A stretch of DNA of 64,000 nucleotides from Ulota crispa (lineage: Eukaryota > Streptophyta > Bryopsida > Orthotrichales > Orthotrichaceae). The DNA is taken from NCBI GenBank assembly GCA_963920765.1, contig OY987242.1, forward strand, positions 2,630,789 to 2,694,788, given 5' to 3'. Within the stretch, counting starts at the first letter, position 1. Every line of letters begins with the position of its first letter. Under the pieces are notes generated by a model, which made no database searches, had not been told where the DNA came from, and saw only the letters and a program-made list of their open reading frames with translations. Positions 1 to 12,328 of the stretch are shown here, piece by piece. The position numbers and the translations under genes are program-made.

Positions 1-724
1 AATTGGGATGAACATCTTCGCACAAGCACAAACCTGTATGAATGTGGGAGGAACGTCATGTGCCATGAATTGATTACAAGGTGCCATACTGTAAGTAGTC
101 TATGACTCCCAACTTTGAAATTGCATAACAAATTCTTGCATAGTGGTAAACAATTTGTCTCAATGCACCCAAAATTTATCCGCCACTCTATACATCTCCC
201 AGAATGCTTAAAAGTGATTAAACTAGAGCAAACGGTATCCACTACCAAATAGTGATACCTGCTTATCCAGAAAGAGTGACTCAGTTTGACATCAATTGAA
301 GAGTTGATCATTTCACTAGTTTCACGACAATCCCCAGCACACACTAAACCACCCGAGGTCACATCATTAATTGTATGATCACAGACATCCAACTTCACCA
401 ACCGAGATCACCTTGGGTGCGAAATTTACTAGGTCATTTGCTCACAAAATGCAGCTCGCAGGCTTCTTAGCAGCTGCCATTAGTAGCTGCTTTGCGAAAA
501 CAGCTCTTAAGACCAATGGAAACACACCCTTCGCAGATGGGGTCAAGGTGCGAGGGAGCTCCTTTCATGAAAGATATGCAGCCATTCCAAACACAGAATA
601 TGCAAACGTTAGTCACTTCGCTCGAGGAGAAGATACCTTGTTAAACGCCATCAATATTGATGTGGATCATAAAGATTGCAGAACAACTCCACCCTAACAT
701 AATCTAAACTTCCTAAACCGCCAA
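1..724. other. spacer and 3' flank, no gene seen
   Basis: I see no convincing coding sequence here. The short open frame at 371-697 has no recognisable domain and lies just past the stop codon of the minus-strand gene at 725, so part of this stretch is probably that gene's 3' untranslated region. Confidence 0.4.
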
Positions 725-3700
725 TTAACGAGATGGTCTCCCGTAACCCAAGCCTTCATCCAGAACTGCATCGATGTCAATGGAGCGTGCCCGTTCCAGC
801 TCCTCCCAGTAAATAGAGCTTCCGATTTCTATCAAACGCTGCTCCACATCATCCAAGGCTTGCCCGGGCGACAGTCCTAGCTGCCCTTTCTTGATCACCG
901 TGACTTTGAATCCCTGCTCCTTCGCGTCCTGGTACAGATCCTTGGGAGCAATGGGGATGACGTCTGCCGAGTATTGCTCCGACAGCAGCAACCCACAGAA
1001 GTTGAGCGCATCCTTCTGATCTTGAAAAGCTACCGTATGATTGCACGTCGCTGTTGGGCCTTCCAGCATTCCTGCAAAGTCTGGAGTCATATCCAGAGAA
1101 TAGAAGCCCGCATTGCTGTTACCATCCTCTGCAGAGGTCGTGAGCCCAACGCATAAAACAAACGGCAGATCCAACCACCAGAGCTCTGGCTCTTTCTTCG
1201 GCTCCTTGTACTCCGCGTACTTGTTGAGCATTCCTTCGGATCCAAACATCTCGTGCTGCTTCTGGATCTTCTCCTTCGTCTTTTCGTAGTGCATTCGCAC
1301 GTACTCTTGCTCCCCTGGTAATCCTTGCGACAATAACCTACTGGCCTCCTCGATTTCATCCTCCGTGATCCATCTTTCCAGGTCCTGCCCCACCTCGTCT
1401 ATCAAGGCGCGCTTCTCTGAGTCCGGTTCTAGATCGTACTTCCGTTGCAGGTCTTGCGCCCACTTCTTCGTGTGCTGCCATTCTCGTGCAACAGGCTTGG
1501 CTTGTCTACCACTGCTCGTGACGACCGTCTTGCTACCCGATGCATTCCCATTCGACTGCAATCTCTCCTTTGCTTCATCCGTCTTCATTCTGTCTTTCGT
1601 AGGAGCAGGCGCTGGAGCAGACGGTGAGGATGTCGATGCACTGGAACGGCGGCCGGTAGATTGAGAAGGCTCTGGAGCAGAGCTTGGAGAAGACGATGTC
1701 GGTGCACCAGAAGTGTGATCCGGCGTTTGAGAAGGTGTTGATATGCCCATTTGCTTCTCGAGAATTCCTTTGCGGTCCTCCTGAAACTTTGCAAACCTTT
1801 TGGCCCTTTCTGGGTCGTCGTCATCCTTCCATCTGGCCACAAAGCTTTCGGGAGGGTCATCCACTCCCACGCCACCTATCCCATAGTCCAGATTCTCCAC
1901 ACGATCCTGGATCCAGTTCTTCACAGCCTCTCCTTCACGGTCGAATTTGCGTTCCAGCCCTTGGAAGAACCTCTGCTCCTCCTTCGAGTCCAGACCATGA
2001 AAACTCTCGCGACCAGCGTCCTCGTTGTCCTGAACCTTCAGCACAATGTTTCGCAACACTTCGTCTCGCATCCACGCCTCTTCTTCATCCTGCTCAGCTG
2101 ACTTCGGCTCTTGTTTCCTTTCCCGTGCCGAAGACGTCTTCGAATCCGCACTGTTCTTTTTAGAGGATTGACTGTCGACCCCCCTAACATCACCGTTGGC
2201 TTTCTCCTCGGACCCGGACTGATCGGAATCTGTTCCCAATTCGCTTGCAACCGACTCCACATCTGGAACGTTGATCCTCGGAAACATAGTAGGCCTTGAG
2301 GAACTTGTTTTCGCAGAAGAATTCCCATCCTTGGCCTTTCTAGCAGCAATTCTGGCTCGTGCTTCCTCGGGAGATGTAATAACGCGCATAGACTTAAACG
2401 TCTGTGGCCGACTGGCCATGGGGGTTACTGACCTTGCCGCACCATTGGACCTGTTTTCTGAACCAGCCGGCGCATCCTGGATCTCAAGGGGCCTCTGCTT
2501 CCTCAGCGTCTTGTTCTTCTGCAAATTTTTCCTGTCAGAAGGAATGGAAGACTGCTGCTTCTCCGACTCTGGAATTGGGCCCGTATCTGAGATGCTGACA
2601 AAACCGCTCTCGGATGGAGAGAACACTTCCTGCTCAGAAACACGAACTGCACGGGCCATTTCCTGAATTTTCCGCACCTTGTCTAGAAACCCGTCATCAC
2701 TGGCTGATGGTACTTTTCGACCATTCACTTCGATTTCTGTGTAATCCAGAGGTGCTCTTGCGGTAGAAGCCGATAGACCTCCTTCCCTCAGCTTCTGAAG
2801 ACGAAGTTCCCGCCCAAACCGCTCCCTTGCCTCTTCAGACTTCTTATCGAAGAACAAAATACGCGCAGCCCACACGACAGAGAAAGCGTAAAACAAGAGA
2901 AACCCGATGATGCTTCGTCTGACCACGGGCCGACTGGAAATAGCTAACGTACTGTTGTACACGGATTCAGCGGTGCCCACCATCTCTGACCTTATCTCAT
3001 TGCCTTTCTTCGCCAAGTGCTGCGACAAAGGCTCCTCTATGCCAAGCCTTTGAACGATCCCTTCAACCTTCGAGTTCGCAATTTGTGCTGCTCGCTGAGC
3101 CTGTGGAAACATTTTCACTGCTAAGTCAGCATTCTCCTATCCTCTCAAGATCAACCAACGCATTTTCACAGGAAGAATAGATGCCAGACCATCCTGCGTA
3201 CCTCATCATATTTCAAGAACAGAATCTGATCTCAAAAATTTGACATCCTACAAGCGAAAACCTATTGCCAACATGGAATTTACTATTGCTTCACTCCACT
3301 ACAGTCAGTGAGTTTAGTAAACATGTCGACAGAGAAGATATATCATTGCATACGAGAGTGCTGGAGTAGCTCTGAACTGTCACCCAATCAAGAAAGACAC
3401 ATTCGTTGCGAGCAGGACTCCCCAAGCATTAACCCCCTAATCTAAAGACAGAGAGAACGACATCGATGTACACATGAGATGATGTGCTGACGCGTACAGA
3501 ACCAAGTTCTATAGCACAACGATTCATGATACATTCTCAGCTCTCTTCCTCGTTCTCAATACAAACCTCGGATACAGCACAAGCAAGGGAAAGAAAGGCA
3601 TGACATCTATGGAGGATAAGGAACCGCCATTCGTACCTTGTCTTGCACACCATCGAAAACCTGGTCAGCTTTCCTGCCAAAAGCACGACCTGCCTCACCG

Positions 3701-3939
3701 GCACTTCGACGTGCTTCTTCCGCCAGTCCATGGAAGCCCTTGCCCGAGGCTTCACATCTCGTTAACAGCCGCACAGGCTGCTTCCTAGGGTTGTTCGTTC
3801 TCCAAGCACTACGAGAAAGATACGTCGACGTTGGACCACTCCCGGCTACACGTCCTTGCCATCCCGATTTCACCAGTTCTCCACTGTGATGCACGGTGGC
3901 TGCCATGGCTTGCAAACCGGCTGCCACTGTTGTCGTCAT
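725..3939 (-). CDS. probable plastid membrane protein, conserved C-terminal region, function unknown
   Basis: Two exons are supported. The 5' exon (3939 down to about 3637) starts at an ATG and encodes about 100 residues rich in Ala, Ser, Thr and Arg with almost no acids in the first part. It looks like a chloroplast transit peptide, with a cleavage-like VRLLTRCEA. It can end at a good donor, AAG|GTACGA. The large exon runs from about 3120 to the stop at 725 and follows an acceptor-like TTAGCAG. The large exon has one hydrophobic span (IIGFLLFYAFSVVWAA, about residues 70-85 of that exon), a long charged Ser/Glu/Lys-rich middle that looks disordered, and an ordered C-terminal block of about 140 residues containing LWWLDLPFVLCV. 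The best donor and acceptor differ in phase, so the exact junction is unsettled: a second donor after GATG, or a small extra exon, would fix it. I do not recognise a named family. Inference: a plastid inner-envelope or thylakoid protein. Confidence 0.6.
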
Positions 3940-4860
3940 GGCCTAAAACGATAAATACCACAGCTCCATTACTGCTTCTTCGACTATTACATTCCCTCTG
4001 GACCTAATTTGCTCCACTCTACTCTTCCTCGCCCGACTGACACAAACTTGCACTCTGACAATCTCATACACCACTCCGCTTAGTTTCTCCCTATCTCAAT
4101 AAAATGCACACAAAGGCCAATATGACGCCTTCCGCTTCGTCATCCCCGAACAAATGACTTTGCGTCCTAGAATTGAATTGATTTGTAAAACTCTTCACAA
4201 ACCCTTGAAAACCCTTAATTTTCCCACAAGCAGGACCAATACAAAGTCGCAGAAGTGATCAGAAAAAACCAGTCCACAACCATTTTCCCTATCAGAAATG
4301 TCAGTTGCCCGGAAAATGGCGACTTCTACTTCATTATCCAAAAATCATTCGATAAATCAACTTCTGCGACCTAGAATTGACTCAAATCCTGTAAAACCTC
4401 TTCAAAACCCCTGTTAAACCCTAAATTATTACACCAAATGGAACATGGAAGTTGTAGAAGTGAACAGGAAAGAACGATTCCAGGATGAAGAGAAAAGCGG
4501 TCTTGTGCAACGCACCGGTGCGCACCTTTTCTTTCGAACACCAGCAATTCTCAGAGCGAGAATTGTGAGAATTGTTGCACCTAGATTCTGCAACGGCGTA
4601 ACTTGCTTACAGTAATCTGCAGTACCACAATTCTGCTGGCCTGCACGATGCGCATTGCCTTCGCCATTGCTGCCCTGCTGAGCTTCAGTTGCGTACAAAT
4701 TGAATCCCCGTCGGACGCTTTCACGTCCTTCGGACTCCCGCTTGCAGTCTCCCTTCCGTAACCGCAATGCCTTGGAAGTCTGTTTATCCGCATTTTCTCT
4801 ACATTATAGCCAGGTCTCTTTAATATCACCTCCTCCAAAACCCTAACGTCATTCTCCTTA
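3940..4860. repeat. upstream region with a diverged direct duplication
   Basis: This is the 5' flank of the minus-strand gene ending at 3939. Two tracts, about 4148-4290 and 4357-4485, are diverged direct copies of each other: each has a CCTAGAATTGA core, then a TGTAAAAC...CTTCAAAACCC run, then AGAAGTGA. No coding sequence is convincing. Confidence 0.45.
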
Positions 4861-5174
4861 GAGCATCTCCACCGGTGGCTCTGGCTCGCTCAAACTGGAT
4901 GAAAAGTAACCAGGCTTCTCTCACGTCCCTCTCAAACTTTCTTATTTGGCCAGTCTAGCAAGCCACTCTCCAAGCCACTATTCACGCACTATTCACCTTA
5001 AGTTTAGTGAGTTTTATTCTCTATTTCCCTAGATAAGTGGTCAACTGCTTATTTATGGGGTGTGTTGGAGTGTAAAGCCACCTTTTCAAAGAGCATGGGT
5101 GGAGATTGAGAGCCTTCAAACCTTGCCAAACCGGATGGAAAACTTTGAACAAGTCTTGACTGGTGTAGATGCTC
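4861..5174. mobile_element. Tourist-like (PIF/Harbinger) MITE, 314 bp
   Basis: The left end reads GAGCATCTCCACC and the right end GGTGTAGATGCTC, 12 of 13 positions matching as an inverted repeat. TTA flanks both sides (4858-4860 and 5175-5177), the 3-bp TWA target duplication typical of PIF/Harbinger. GAGCATCTCCA is a known terminus of plant Tourist-type MITEs. It has no coding capacity. A related copy lies at 17317-17732. Confidence 0.8.
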
Positions 5175-5177
5175 TTA

Positions 5178-6018
5178 ATCCTTTAGAGCCAAGAGCGCCC
5201 CTGGCTCAAGGTTGCTTTGAGCATTGCAATCCTTAAATTGGCTAAATTAGCAAGATTGCTACCAAAAAAACTAATTTTTTCTGAAACTTTACAATGTTAA
5301 ATTTGTAAATTTTTACTTTTTAGTAGTGTTATTAGCCACTTAATCCTAAAAATTTTCAGCAACCCAAAATGGGTTGATTGATTTTTAGTGTGGCCATTTA
5401 TGAACTTAGGAATGTGAAGAGTCACTTGAACTTTAGCTCATTTGAAAGAGAAACGAGTTAGCTAAGTAGGGATGTTTTCAAATTTAGAAGAAGAGTCACC
5501 ATTGAATTTACATTTTCAAACCATGGATGGTCTTGGAGCTGTAGTGTTAAATTTTGACCCTAGATTTGTGAAAGTCTTTTATTTTACTCACAATTTTTGA
5601 AATTTAAGGGTGAAGTGGTCACTATTGCAAGATCATTTTCTCACTCATTTTTTACCCTAAAAATGCAAGACTTGTTTCTATGCGTGTGGAACTTGATTAC
5701 CTTGAGAATGAGCATAAGATGCCACCTTTTAAAAAGGTTATGTGTCCAAAAGAGCCAATCAAAGTACAATTTCAACTGCTCCAAAACATAGGTTTCCTTG
5801 TAGTACCCTTTACATTTTTGTTATAATCTTCCAATCTAATCTTTGGATTGAAACCAAGCTTTGTAGAGATGATAAGGACTTGGCTTTCTACAAGATCTTA
5901 TGGTTACTTTGGCCTAAAAATGACTCATTGTACGTCAAGCTTCACCCTTTCATAACTTTCAAAATTGAGATCCAAAACACCTTCAAAATGGCTAAAAATT
6001 TGAAGATTTAAGATAAAA
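5178..6018. other. AT-rich spacer, nothing recognised
   Basis: AT-rich sequence without a coherent reading frame, splice pattern or inverted ends that I could identify. Confidence 0.5.
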
Positions 6019-6076
6019 AACACCATATTCAGTAAATTGGGAAAAATAGAGGTATCACTTTGTACTCCACTTTAAA
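6019..6076 (+). mobile_element. solo left end of the AACACCATATT element family
   Basis: The sequence begins AACACCATATTCAGTAAA and continues into TACTCCACTTTAA, matching the first 58 bases of the element at 13323 closely. No matching right end follows, so this is a truncated or solo end. Confidence 0.55.
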
Positions 6077-6344
6077 TCAAAAAAGATCAAATTTATTTCA
6101 ATAAGCTCTTATGCTTGACACCTTATTCCTTTACAAAAATGAGCCGGACATCTATTTTCTATTAAGAGTAGTTTAAAAAAAATACTACCAATGGTTCTTA
6201 AACCATTTTAGAAGTTCTATGAATAGAAAAAAGTGTATATACTTTTTAATATAATTGTGTAAGGTTTGAGAGCTACATAAATTAAGCACTTTTGAAATTT
6301 GCATGCCAAGGCTTACTTTCACAATGCTTCTAGAATCAACTCTT

Positions 6345-6590
6345 TGAGTTAGCATGCTCTTTTGAGATTAGGGCTTGCTTTAAGATCATGCTGTTAGATC
6401 AGCTCTCAAGTCTGCATGCTCTTTTGAGATTACTAAAGATCAGCCTGCAAAAACCTTGAGTTTGCATGCTACCAGAGATTAGGATCCGCTTGTAAAAATA
6501 TTAGTTTGCATGCTACTGGGTAGGATCCGCTTGTAAAACTTGAGTTTGCATGCTACCGGATAAGGATCTCCCTATAATAACCTGCGTTTA
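6345..6590. repeat. degenerate tandem repeat, GCATGCT units
   Basis: Units of roughly 50-65 bp repeat about four to five times. Each contains a TTTGCATGCTACC or CTGCATGCTCTTTTG core, then GAGATTAGGATCCGC and TTGTAAAA. Later units are better conserved than earlier ones. There is no coding potential. Confidence 0.6.
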
Positions 6591-6869
6591 CATAACAGAG
6601 ATTAGGTCCAATTTTTTTTTTAATCGTTGAGTTTGGGCTATGGCTGCATGTAGCCCCAATGTTTGAACTATTAGTCTAGCATGCTTTACCATTTGGAGAC
6701 TTTAGTTGCCTAGGCTTGTAGGCATGCTTGCTCTCAAGCTAGCAACATTTCTCACACAATCTTGAGGTCTTTTCCTTGCCACACTTGCTGTATCAAGGTG
6801 TTGTTAGGCTTGATTTGCGCGTCTCAATGCTGCTATTATAAATTTACTGTACACTTGATTCTAGGGTAA

Positions 6870-7165
6870 GCTTGACTGCTGCTAGCTGATGGCTCAATGT
6901 TTTTTACCTTATGCGGTTCTGCCTATTCTGGTGTTTTGATTATTACTAATTTTATGGTTGCTCTGGCTATTTGGATTTTTTTGCAGCTCTCAAGCTGCTG
7001 GCTTGATGCCTTTTACTCTCTGGTTATTTTGATTATTTGAAAATTGCTACTCTCAAGCTACTGGCTCATTGCCTTCTGCTTTCTGGTTGTTTTGATTCTT
7101 TGGAAACTGATGCTCTCAAGCTGTTGGCTTGATACATTTTGCTTTCTAATTATTGCTCGCTCTAC
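6870..7165. repeat. degenerate tandem repeat, about 75-bp units
   Basis: Three to four diverged copies of a unit with the core CTCTCAAGCTGCTGGCTTGA, then TGCCTTTTGCTTTCTGGT and TGTTTTGATT. The best copies start near 6987, 7050 and 7110. Short open frames here only reflect the repeat. Confidence 0.6.
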
Positions 7166-8200
7166 TCTTTCAGTATTTCAAGCTTTGCTCTCTATACGCA
7201 CTCTTAGGCTATTGCATTCCAGCTTTACTTGTATTTGTTTACTTTGCTTTATGCTTGAACATACCATGGTGTACGCACATCCTTATACTTACACCTAACA
7301 CATGCAAGAGCTCACCCATACGCTGCCTATATCGCAAATTGCACTCTAGCCTTGCGCATTTTTGACACGATATTTTCTAGTCCGGTTTTGGAATTGGTGA
7401 TACTAATCACAATGGCAGCCACACAAACCAACGCTATGCAAGTTCTTCTTAGTTCTTTGAGGAGTTTTTTGTAGTTTGATTACTTTGCTATTTTGCTCTC
7501 CTTGCAAAAGCTATAACACACATATTGGGCTTAAGACAGATGTTGTATCCTCTCTTGTCTAACATTGGCTTGTTTGGATCTTTGGGATGGGCACAAGAGA
7601 GGCCCAATTCCTCTCGGAGACTATGGCAACTCCAACATTTCTCTACTCTACTCCTATTTCTATTCCTTCTATGATTATGCTCTAGGAAGTTGCTATTTTT
7701 ATGTCTATTTGAGACTCCTTTGGAACCTTTTTTTGTGTTTGATCATTTGAGCATATATCCATGTTTAAAAAAGATGTGTTTCATCTCTTCCAATTAAGTT
7801 TGATCTAGATTTTATTTTAGCTCAAAACATGTATGATTTTCTTTATAACTTTAAATACACCACAAGAATGAAACTTTTTTTGCCTTGCAAAGCTTCTTGT
7901 TTTGAGAATTCTTGAGAACAATCAAGTATTTAGTCTCTTTATAAATTGACTTTGTATCATGATAATGAGACTATATAGGAATTGAATATTGGCTTTGACT
8001 TGATTAAGTGCAAGGTCTTAGTTGGGACTATTACATTTGTTCCAAGGAATATTCAGGAAAAACTATTTACAAGCTTATAATAGTTCAAATAAGTGTCTAA
8101 CTATGCTAAAACGTTCCAAAAAAGCATTAATTTAAACAAAATAGTGAGTCATTATGATGGTTCACATACATATTTTATAAAATGAAAGTGTTAGAAACAA
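7166..8200. other. AT-rich spacer, nothing recognised
   Basis: No coherent coding sequence, RNA gene or element ends found. Confidence 0.45.
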
Positions 8201-8204
8201 ACAA

Positions 8205-8700
8205 ATATAAAACACATAGAACTAGTAACACACAATAAATTAGATTACCACAACAATCCTATTTGTACAAACAAAAAAACATGTGCACCCACAAAAGAAG
8301 AATAAATATAAAACTCATATATAAAATAAGTAAAATAAATAACATAAAATGGTATAGATTATTACAATAGTTTTATTTGCACAAGAACTGTTCTTGTGCA
8401 CCAACAAGGTAAGAGTGAAGAAATAATTTAATCATAAAAACGTAAAATAAATGACATAAGATAATACACATCCCTATAATTGTCTCACTTGTATAAAAAA
8501 AGTACTTGGGCATTCACAAGAAAATATTGAAGAAAAAACTCAAATATAGAAACATAAAATAAATGACAACAATGGTACACATTACCACAATAGTTATAGG
8601 TGCATAAGCAAGGTTTTTATTTGATTTTTGATACTCATACATGAGAAGAATAAAGACAAAACACAAATATAAGTACGTCAAAAATGTGGTATACAAAACT
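8205..8700. repeat. tandem repeat of about 125-bp units, four copies
   Basis: Four diverged units each carry AAATAAATGACATAA or a close variant, then a TGGTACACATTACCACAAT-like tract, then TTTGCACAAG and a CATTCACAAGAA-like segment. Phase markers recur near 8240, 8350, 8460 and 8575. The repeat is AT-rich and sits just before the (TA)n tract. Confidence 0.55.
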
Positions 8701-8826
8701 TGAGTTTTTATTATTTTTGCAACATGACTTTTTCAATTCAATTCAATTTAAATCCAAAAAGATCATTGTCTAGGACTCAAAGATAGCAAAAAAAAACTAC
8801 AACTTTTTTTAAAACTCACACTATTT

Positions 8827-8831
<5 letters not shown>

Positions 8832-8902
<71 letters not shown>
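8832..8902. repeat. (TA)n microsatellite
   Basis: An uninterrupted run of about 35 TA dinucleotides. It is probably length-polymorphic. Peptides read through it are artefacts. Confidence 0.97.
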
Positions 8903-8909
<7 letters not shown>

Positions 8910-11093
8910 ATATTGAATCATAGAAATAATAGGAAAAGCTTGTAAATTTGAATTTTTGAAACAAAAGATGAACATACAATAGACAAAGGCATCGTTTTCT
9001 AATGCACAATGTTTTTTTTTTTTTGCTTTGAGATCAAACTTTAAAATTGTTGTTTCATGATTATGTTTATACGCCACTCTATTGCCAAAATTTGATGCAA
9101 AAGATTGATCTATTCATCTTTATAACCACGGTAGCAAAAAATAATAATGTGGGAAATTAAGGTTCTAATTGCAAGGTATCAATTGAAGTTCACTAGCTTC
9201 TATCTTTCATTCCAAAGTGACATAAATACATAAAAGATAATTTAAGTTTGATGTCATAATATAACTTATGCACTAACATCAATTTTTTTTTGGAGGAAAG
9301 CTCTTCTTTGGCAATCTTGCTAAAAATCTTGTATATTAAACATCAAAATTTTGGCTGGTCTTGCATAAAGATTTTGTAAAAAAATGCACATGTAGGAGTT
9401 TCAAAAATCATTTTACACTAGTTTCCATTACATGCAATGTCTTTTAATTATGAGAGACAATTCACATTGTCTTCAGTCTTGATGAAATTTCAAATTTTAG
9501 TTGATTGAAAAGTAAGAATTTGGAACTTTTAGCTTTACAATGTTTTGTAAGTTGGATGGCTTGATTCTCTTAGAAAGGCCTATATGACAATTTACATTTT
9601 TTTAAAGTTTTGGCATCAAGAAAGTTGGACATTGCAGTAAAAATCTCATCTACTAAAATCATAATTCCAACTTCATGATTCCAACTTGGCAAGGTGGTTC
9701 CAATAAGTATTTTTCATGTTTTTTTCTATTTCAAAAACTAGTTTGGCACCATACACAAAATAATTCATATCACTTTTTCATGTTTCTTTAATAGCAAATT
9801 TTCATGGTGTATTTCTCTATTCACATTTCTCTTTCAATTGAAATTAAGCTTATAATCCAAAATAATAAGTCCATATTCAAGTTATCTATGTTTGTCATGA
9901 TGTTATATTGAGTACCTATAATCCATCATTTTCCCTCTCAAATAACATTTTTATTCTACCTTTTTGCACTTAGCCCTAGAACGTCGGATGGGTGGCCGTG
10001 CCTGCCCTCTAGAGTGGTTTCTACAAGGGGGTGAGGCAAGTGCCCACACATTAAAATTTTGTTTCTTAAAGTTGCAAAAGTCAATAGTGCATGGTGCCCT
10101 CATGAAAAGTGCAAGATGGGTAGCATGGGACCTAACACTGTGACTTTGAACCTTCTCACAATTTGGGTTATCAAAAAATATGATTACATTTGATGAGATC
10201 TTTTTTTTCCTTCCATGATGCACCATGTGTGTCTATGATCACATCTACAAAAAAATTAGCTGAAAAGCAAATTTTTTTTGTAATTTAGCTTGATTTTTAG
10301 TGGCCAAAAGACAATTTTTGTCTCTATTGACGTTTAAGGGTTTAACTTATTATTGTTACCAATGCAATTGGTTCCCATATCCACTCAAAAGACAAACATA
10401 CTCAAAGACCCAATTCAGACTAGGACATGTAGAGCCAACAGACAAAAGCCCATTTCTAGTGCTTTGTTTGATGGAGTTTGGAGAGGAACTGTCATATCAT
10501 CATGGATTTGTCATGGATTTGTCTATCTACTGAATGGTTTTCACACCAGGCACCAAACAATTAGTGGACTTGACATGATTTTGCCTTCACCCCACATGAA
10601 GTGAGAGGCAGTGTTTTGTCTAGTGGACAAGATTTGGGATCACCTCCCAAGGTGACCCTATATCTTGTTCACTACAAGTGAATTCCTCTCCAATTTTGGC
10701 GGGAGTGGTTGATAACATGGACTCATAGTCAAGTGGACTTCCTTCCTATATGAATGCTGTATTGGACAAAATCCTAGGATTGACCAATGAGAATGCTTAT
10801 TGTTTTGTTCAATGCCTCTAGACGTCTTGGTCTGAACCGAGCCAAGGAAGCTCTGGGGTGGACCACAACCGCAATAATAGTCTTAGGTGTAGCAGGAAGA
10901 TCATATATTTAAAAAAAAACCCTAAAATCACATCTATTTTTTTGAAAAAGACTCAACACAAAGTGCATTTGATCAAGTTGGTGCAAGAATAGGAATAAAC
11001 TTAGCATGGTCTAGTTCCAAACAAACTCTAAGTCTATTAATCAATAGATAATGACATGAATGTTCTGTATTACAGGAAGTCCTTTGACTCTAC
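8903..11093. other. AT-rich spacer, nothing recognised
   Basis: About 2.2 kb with no supported gene. It holds short T runs (about 9011-9024) and a slightly more GC-rich patch near 9990-10050. Open frames at 9951-10226 (minus) and 10300-10604 (plus) show no domain or splice context. Confidence 0.45.
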
Positions 11094-11400
11094 GGTAGGA
11101 GGCTCAAATTCAAAGCACCTCCTCAAATGTAATCCTTTCGTACATCTTGTTTTTCATAACCCTCTAACAATATACAGCTCATGTACATTTGAGGAGGTGC
11201 TCCATTATAGAGCCCTATGGCATTTCCACTTCAAATATTCATAACTAATTCCATAAAGTTCCAAAATTATGAAACAACTTGAGTTAGATGCCGATTCTTG
11301 TTATCTTTCAAGGAAAATTTACTGAAAATCATTTCAAAGAGTTTCACCTACCCAAAACTCAGTTTCAGCCCTTAGATGCTCCATTCATGAGCCTCCTACC
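11094..11400 (+). mobile_element. GGTAGGAGGCTCA-family MITE, about 307 bp
   Basis: The left end GGTAGGAGGCTCA and the right end TGAGCCTCCTACC are perfect 13-bp inverted repeats. The interior (AGAGCCCTATGG, then TTCCACTTCAAAT, then GAGTTAGATGCC) is shared with 13076-14383 and, inverted, with about 27390-27720. It is non-coding. TA/TWA trinucleotides flank the copies, which suggests but does not prove a PIF/Harbinger affinity. Confidence 0.75.
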
Positions 11401-11920
11401 TTATGTTGACAATGTCCAATAATGCTCTTGAGCCTCCGTGCTTTCAGACTAACCGACTGGAAGATACCCGTACTAAGAACGTAAAGTGGGCCAATAATTT
11501 TTCAAAAAATCTCTGAACAAGGTTCTCAAAACTTCTCATTCCGAGTACAAGCAGTACCCAATCTGGTATTCAGGAGGTTATATGGGCCACCGCCCTATTT
11601 TCTATATTTTGGTATTTGTTCTTTTATGTATTTATATGTGAGGTACGGCTTCATGCAAGGGAATTCTCACTGTCAAGTTATTGGGAATCAAGTAATCACT
11701 GATGTAAATGTGAGATTGTCCGTGCTTGAGGTCCTTAGCTTGTGTAAACATTGCTTAAGAAAAAAGAAAAAAAGAAGATCATATATCCTTTTTGCTAGCA
11801 AGAGCAAGGCACAATTTTGCAATTTTTGGTTATGTTCACAAGCATAATGCAACTCAAAGTACAAAGGATTTTGTTGCAACAATGTTTGTGCTTTTTTTAA
11901 TGTTTTTAGGTTTTTATTTT

Positions 11921-12328
11921 GGGAATTCATATATGCACATCGGGGGGTTGATATTTGCACACCCCCTTGGGTAAGTTTTAGATTTTTACCATCAAAAAGT
12001 TGAATTTGAGAATTTTGAGTTCAGATTTGGACTCAGAGACTATGATTTAATTTAGAATCAGAAAAAGAAGTTGCAATTCAACAACACCCAATGAAAAAAT
12101 TTAGCCAAGGGAAAAGTGTTAGTTTTACTTTTGTTTGTAAAAAAAATAATCTTTTTCATTGAATGTTGTTGAATTACAACTTTATTTTTATGATTCTAGA
12201 TTAAATCATGGTCTCTAGATCCAAATCTAAATTCAAAATTCTCAATTTTAGCTTTATGATGGTAGAAATCTAAAACTTAACCCGGAGGGTGTGCAAATAT
12301 CAATCCCGGTGTGCACATATCAATTCCC
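11921..12328. mobile_element. Mutator-type foldback element, 408 bp
   Basis: A long inverted repeat with arms of about 190 bp. The ends read GGGAATTCATATATGCAC and GTGCACATATCAATTCCC. The interior arms pair GATTTTTACCATCAAAA with its complement. Flanks TTTATTTT and TTCATTTT resemble a degenerate target duplication. The interior is shared with 61009-61420, which has a clean 9-bp duplication. It has no coding capacity, so it depends on another element for movement. Confidence 0.7.

Noticed and set aside
371-697. Open frame of 108 codons near the window start
   Set aside because: No domain, no splice context, and position just past a gene's stop codon. More likely untranslated or spacer sequence.
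1684-2163. Plus-strand frames opposite the large exon at 725-3118
   Set aside because: Shadows of the long minus-strand exon, with no independent support.
8821-9077. Minus-strand frames reading alternating Tyr-Ile
   Set aside because: They are translations of the (TA)n tract.
10415-10860. Possible inverted ends around TTTGGAGAGGAACTG and CCTCTCCAATTTT
   Set aside because: The match is short, the spacing is arbitrary and there is no target duplication.
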